This document shows, one piece after another, positions 51,373 to 54,273 of a DNA stretch of 54,273 nt; within the stretch, counting starts at the first letter, position 1, and the number at the start of each line of letters is the position of its first letter. The notes under the pieces are model-generated. The model saw only the letters and a list, made by a program, of their open reading frames with translations. It was not told where the DNA came from and ran no database searches. The translations under genes were made by a program, and so were the position numbers. The stretch lies in assembly GCA_002429615.1 (NCBI GenBank), contig DJAN01000302.1:1-54273 (forward strand). The letters run 5' to 3'. This DNA is from Lysobacteraceae bacterium UBA6001. Its GTDB lineage: Bacteria > Pseudomonadota > Gammaproteobacteria > Xanthomonadales > Xanthomonadaceae.

Positions 51373-51692
51373 GGGCGGTAGCCTCGATACGTGGACGGAT
51401 GCGGAGAAAGCGGCTCAGCCATCACCGTCGCCGGCAATGCGCTGATTTGATCTGGGGTTCCCTACCGGGCGGCCTGGTTTCGACCGAAACGGTTAACAAC
51501 AGGTTAACACGTTAATAGCGGAATGTGACCGGCTCATGACCAGGAATGCGTTGGTCGCCACATGTGGAAACGCTTGCAGCACAAACACTTGCGCCGAAAC
51601 AGACACTTATGTGCGCTTGCAGCATGGCGCGCATTGCAAGGACACGGTCAACGCATCCTCACGCGGCTTGAACGCTACCCGTGGAGGGCGGA
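51373..51692. promoter_or_regulatory. Promoter region of the Oar-like receptor with GTTAAC repeats
   Basis: A 320-bp region without a gene. GGTTAACA occurs twice (51491-51509) and CGTTAA follows, each copy containing the GTTAAC palindrome; CGCTTGCAGCA occurs at 51571-51581 and 51614-51624. Such clustered repeats upstream of the receptor start may be regulator sites. No known motif is recognised. Confidence 0.45.
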
Positions 51693-52292
51693 TCAGATCG
51701 TGGTCGGCAGCTTCAGATAGGTGCCGATGCCGTCCAGGAACATCTGCACCGAGATCGCCACCAGCAGCATGCCCATCAGCCGCTCCAGCGCCGACAGCGC
51801 GCGGTGGCCGAGCAGCTTGTAGAGCAGCGTGGCGGAGAACAGGATCGCCGAGGTCGCGCCCCAGGCGATCAGCAGGGCCAGGCTGAAGTCCGGCAGCCGG
51901 TGCGGCTCGCCGCTGCCCATCAGCATCACCGCAGCCATGCCGGAGGGGCCGGCGACCAGCGGGATCGCCAGCGGCACGATGAAGGGCTCGCCGTCCGGAA
52001 TCTCGCCCATCAGCCCTTCCGGGCGCGGGAAGATCATGCGGATGCCGATCAGGAACAGCACGATGCCGCCGGCGATGGACACCGACTCCTGGCGCAGGTG
52101 CATCAGCTCCAGCGCGTACTTGCCGCCCCACAGGAATCCCATCAGCACGAACAGCGCGATCAGCAGTTCGCGCGCCAGCACGATGCGCTGCCGCCGCGAC
52201 GGCAGTGGCTTGAGCACGCTGAGGAAGACCGGAATATTGCCCAGCGGATCCAGGATCAGGAACAGCAGCAGCGCGGCGGACAGGATGGTCAT
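51693..52292 (-). CDS. MarC/YhgN-family membrane protein
   Basis: A 199-aa inner-membrane protein with about six helices. It begins ILSAALLLFLILDPLGNIPVFL and continues with SIAGGIVLFLIGIRMIFP, PLAIPLVAGPSGMAAVMLMG and ERLMGMLLVAISVQMFLDGI, all conserved in the MarC (UPF0056) family. The function is not established; an old link to multiple antibiotic resistance was not confirmed. The ATG at 52292 is used; the longer frame lacks conserved sequence. Confidence 0.92.
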   Translation of the reverse strand: MTILSAALLLFLILDPLGNIPVFLSVLKPLPSRRQRIVLARELLIALFVLMGFLWGGKYALELMHLRQESVSIAGGIVLFLIGIRMIFPRPEGLMGEIPDGEPFIVPLAIPLVAGPSGMAAVMLMGSGEPHRLPDFSLALLIAWGATSAILFSATLLYKLLGHRALSALERLMGMLLVAISVQMFLDGIGTYLKLPTTI

Positions 52293-52431
52293 GGGAGAGC
52301 CTGGGGCAACAAGAGGTGCCGGCCACATCGCGGCAGGCACGGACGCGGCGCCAGGGACGGCGCGGCATCAGCAGGGAGGGCGCCGGCACGGCGCATCGGG
52401 CGCGTATTGTCCCGTGCCGGACGGGATTCGG

Positions 52432-53184
52432 CTAGGCCGGCGTGGGCGTCGCCGCCCACACCGTGCCCCGGTGCACCGCGCCGGCAGGTGCCAGCAGGGT
52501 CACGCAGGCGGCGGCATAGCGCTTGGCGTCGACCGCCTCAAGGTCTTCCTGGTGCGTATAGGCGCGTGCGCGCAGCGCGGTACGCATCGGGCCCGGCTGC
52601 AGCGCCGCCACGCGCACCGGCCCGGCGGCGGTTTCGCCATGCAGGCTGGCAAGCAGGCCGTGCTGCGCGTGCTGGGCAGCGCCATAGCCGCCCCAGTACG
52701 CGTGGCCGACCCGCGCCGGATCATCGAGCACGAACACCAGTGCCGCGTCGTTGCGCTGCCGCAGCAGCGGCAGGCACGCCTGCGACAACCAGGCGCGCGC
52801 GGTGAGGTTCACGTGCAGCACCCGCGCCAGCACCGCCGGATCGGCGAGTTCGAACGGCGTCAGGCCGGGAAAGTCCGCCGCGCAGTGCAGCACGCCATCG
52901 AGCCGGCCGAGTTCGTCCTGTACGCGCTGCGCCAGGGTGGCGTAGTCGTCCGGCGTGGCGCCGACCAGGTCCAGCGGATAGATCAGCGGTTCCGGGCCAA
53001 GTGTGGCCAGGCGGTCGTAGAGGCGTTCGAGCTTCGCCGGCTTGCGGCCCAGCAGGATCACCGTGGCACCGGCGGCGGCGGCGGCTTCCGCGGCGACGGC
53101 ACCCAGGCCGCCCGCGGCGCCACTGACCAGCACCACCCGGCCTTCGAGCGCGCCGGCGGCGGCCGCCACCTCGCCCGCGCTCAC
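52432..53184 (-). CDS. SDR-family oxidoreductase with altered catalytic residues
   Basis: A 250-aa short-chain dehydrogenase fold. The cofactor motif is LVSGAAGGLGAVAAEAAA (about 19-36), LDLVGATPDD marks the adenine site, and CAADFPG stands for the NAG motif. The catalytic segment reads YWGGYGAAQHAQ: Tyr167 is present but the Lys four residues later is Gln171, and where YciK has serines this protein has LDDPAR. The alignment suggests loss of normal dehydrogenase activity. A GTG start at 53184 overlaps the grxD stop by 4 nt (GTGA), so the two are translationally coupled. The nearest relative is YciK. Confidence 0.8.
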   Translation of the reverse strand: MSAGEVAAAAGALEGRVVLVSGAAGGLGAVAAEAAAAAGATVILLGRKPAKLERLYDRLATLGPEPLIYPLDLVGATPDDYATLAQRVQDELGRLDGVLHCAADFPGLTPFELADPAVLARVLHVNLTARAWLSQACLPLLRQRNDAALVFVLDDPARVGHAYWGGYGAAQHAQHGLLASLHGETAAGPVRVAALQPGPMRTALRARAYTHQEDLEAVDAKRYAAACVTLLAPAGAVHRGTVWAATPTPA

Positions 53185-53501
53185 GAAGCGTAGGCCTCGG
53201 CGACGATGCGCTTGAGCTCGCCGGATTCGAACAGCTCCAGGGTGATGTCGCAGCCGCCGATCAGCTCGCCATGGATGAACAACTGCGGGAAGGTCGGCCA
53301 GTTCGAATAACGCGGCAGGTTGGCGCGGATCTCCGGCTCTTCGAGCACGTTGACCGTATGCAGGTGCTCGGCACCGGCGGCGAGCAGGGCCTGCACGGCA
53401 CGGCTGGAGAAACCGCACATGGGGAATTGCGGCGTTCCTTTCATGAACAACACGATCGGATGCCCTTCGACTTCCGCCTGGATGCGTTCCATCACCGGCA
53501 T
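53181..53501 (-). CDS. grxD: Monothiol glutaredoxin (Grx4 type)
   Basis: A 106-aa CGFS glutaredoxin that binds and transfers [2Fe-2S] clusters with BolA-type partners. The active site is KGTPQFPMCGFSSRAV with Cys29; NWPTFPQLFIHGELIGGCDI follows, with the cis-Pro and glutathione-binding segment. It is upstream of the SDR gene with a 4-nt overlap and divergent from sodB, so the small region links iron-sulfur and oxidative-stress functions. Confidence 0.96.
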   Translation of the reverse strand: MPVMERIQAEVEGHPIVLFMKGTPQFPMCGFSSRAVQALLAAGAEHLHTVNVLEEPEIRANLPRYSNWPTFPQLFIHGELIGGCDITLELFESGELKRIVAEAYAS

Positions 53502-53610
53502 GGCAATTCTCCTGTAGGGGCGGCAGCGTCGACCTCCGGGTCGGATAGACTGCCACCTGGTCCGTCATTGTAAGCACAGGCCGCGACCCTCGTGGCCCTC
53601 TCCCTCGCCC

Positions 53611-54189
53611 ATGCCGATCGAACTCACGCCCCTGCCCTACGACCGTGCCGCGCTCGCGCCGCACCTGTCGGCGGAAACCCTGGATTACCACCACGGCAAG
53701 CACCAGCGCGCCTATGTCGACAAGCTCAACGAACTGATCGCCGGCACCGAACTGGCCGAGCTGACGCTGGAGAAGATCGTGCGCCGCGCGCAGGGCCAGC
53801 TGTTCAACCAGGCCGCGCAGGTGTGGAACCACGAGTTCTACTGGCAATGCCTGCGCCCGCGCGGCGGCGGCGAGCCTGGCGGCAAACTGGGCGAGAAGAT
53901 CGTGCAGGCATTCGGCGACTTCGGCCATTTCCGTGGCGAGTTCGACCGCCTGGCACTGGCCACGTTCGGATCGGGCTGGGTGTGGCTGGTGCAGCGCGCC
54001 GACGGGCACCTGGCGGTGGTGAGCACGGCCAACGCCTCCACGCCGCTGACCGGCGACGACACGCCGCTGCTGGCGTGCGATGTCTGGGAACATGCGTACT
54101 ACATCGACTACCGGAATGGCCGCGCGCAGTATCTGGAGGCGTTCTGGAAGCTGGTGAACTGGGACTTCGTGGCGTCGCGGCTGCGGTGA
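53611..54189 (+). CDS. sodB: Superoxide dismutase, Fe type
   Basis: A 192-aa cytoplasmic superoxide dismutase. The four metal ligands are H27 (ETLDYHHGKHQ), H74 (VWNHEFYW), D157 and H161 (CDVWEHAYYIDYRNG). The length and the ATFGSGWVWLV segment match bacterial Fe-SOD rather than Mn-SOD, though cambialistic use cannot be excluded. It is divergent from grxD. Confidence 0.95.
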   Translation: MPIELTPLPYDRAALAPHLSAETLDYHHGKHQRAYVDKLNELIAGTELAELTLEKIVRRAQGQLFNQAAQVWNHEFYWQCLRPRGGGEPGGKLGEKIVQAFGDFGHFRGEFDRLALATFGSGWVWLVQRADGHLAVVSTANASTPLTGDDTPLLACDVWEHAYYIDYRNGRAQYLEAFWKLVNWDFVASRLR

Positions 54190-54213
54190 GTCTGTAGCGC
54201 GGGGGGGCCTGGT

Positions 54214-54249
54214 CCTGCTCCTGCTCCTGCCCCTGCCCCTGCCCCTGCC
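54214..54249. repeat. Hexanucleotide tandem repeat after sodB
   Basis: Six adjoining hexamers: CCTGCT twice, then CCTGCC four times. A simple-sequence repeat 24 bp after the sodB stop, directly before a REP-like element. Copy number probably varies between strains. Confidence 0.85.
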
Positions 54250-54250
54250 C

Positions 54251-54273
54251 TTGTAGGAGCGGCTTCAGCCGCG
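54251..54273 (+). repeat. REP-like palindromic repeat, copy 4 (cut by window end)
   Basis: TTGTAGGAGCGGCTTCAGCC followed by GCG, same family as the copies at 3901-4046. The window ends within it. Confidence 0.85.

Noticed and set aside
48160..51381. Long plus-strand frame opposite the Oar-like receptor
   Set aside because: Same artefact: the minus-strand receptor has signal peptide, plug and barrel, while the plus frame has none of the marks of a gene.
52432..54093. Single frame that would fuse SDR with upstream sequence across grxD and sodB
   Set aside because: The upstream part is antisense to sodB and out of frame with grxD; the true SDR starts at the GTG at 53184.
1..54273. CRISPR array, rRNA operon, complete IS element or prophage
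   Set aside because: No regularly spaced repeats, rRNA sequence or transposase gene was seen; mobile-element traces are limited to the integrase fragment and REP-like repeats.

Overview
The window is high-GC chromosomal DNA with large TonB-dependent receptors, LacI-type operators in a starch/maltodextrin locus, a fimU-pilVWXY1E minor-pilin operon, and a recurring TGTAGGAGCGGCTTCAGCCG palindromic repeat. Together these point to a gammaproteobacterium of the Xanthomonadaceae/Lysobacteraceae (Xanthomonas, Pseudoxanthomonas, Lysobacter or Luteimonas type). The genus is an inference; no rRNA or other decisive marker is present.

Layout. 1-9.6 kb is an alpha-glucan utilisation locus: a secreted six-hairpin glycosidase (cut by the left edge), a GH97 alpha-glucosidase, an outer-membrane TonB-dependent receptor, a LysR gene lacking its DNA-binding half, and a GH13 alpha-glucosidase with the XgtA catalytic residues at identical positions. 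Three exact copies of one 14-bp palindromic operator sit before these transcription units and should tie them into one regulon; the regulator gene is not in the window. 9.7-13.6 kb holds small stress-type or unknown proteins. 13.6-14.4 kb is a HigBA-like toxin-antitoxin pair with an operator-like inverted repeat. 14.5-15.5 kb is a secreted esterase. 15.7-19.7 kb is an accessory block: three small overlapping or closely spaced unknown genes, then an opposing pair made of an NdpA/YejK-like (NA37) nucleoid protein and an unknown membrane protein, ending next to tRNA-Val. 20-26.4 kb is core-like: uvrB, a FimT pseudopilin, AEC and LysE transporters, a LysR regulator.

26.8-38.9 kb is again accessory: a membrane protein paired with a secreted papain-like protease, a DUF1254 lipoprotein with a sulfatase, a retropepsin-like protease, and an ECF sigma factor with a putative membrane anti-sigma partner, whose divergent promoter region carries two identical promoter-like sites. 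Hydrolases and unknown small genes follow, then an integrase remnant beside tRNA-Asn. 39-45.5 kb is the minor-pilin operon, with a divergent AlgZ/FimS-like histidine kinase. 46.7-54.3 kb holds ppnN, an Oar-like TonB-dependent receptor, a MarC protein, a short-chain dehydrogenase with altered catalytic residues overlapping grxD, and sodB.

The best candidates for something undescribed are the NA37 plus membrane protein pair (16.9-19.3 kb), the membrane protein plus papain-like protease pair (26.8-28.4 kb) and the divergent ECF promoter arrangement (34.1 kb). All functions are read from sequence by eye; no database search was run.
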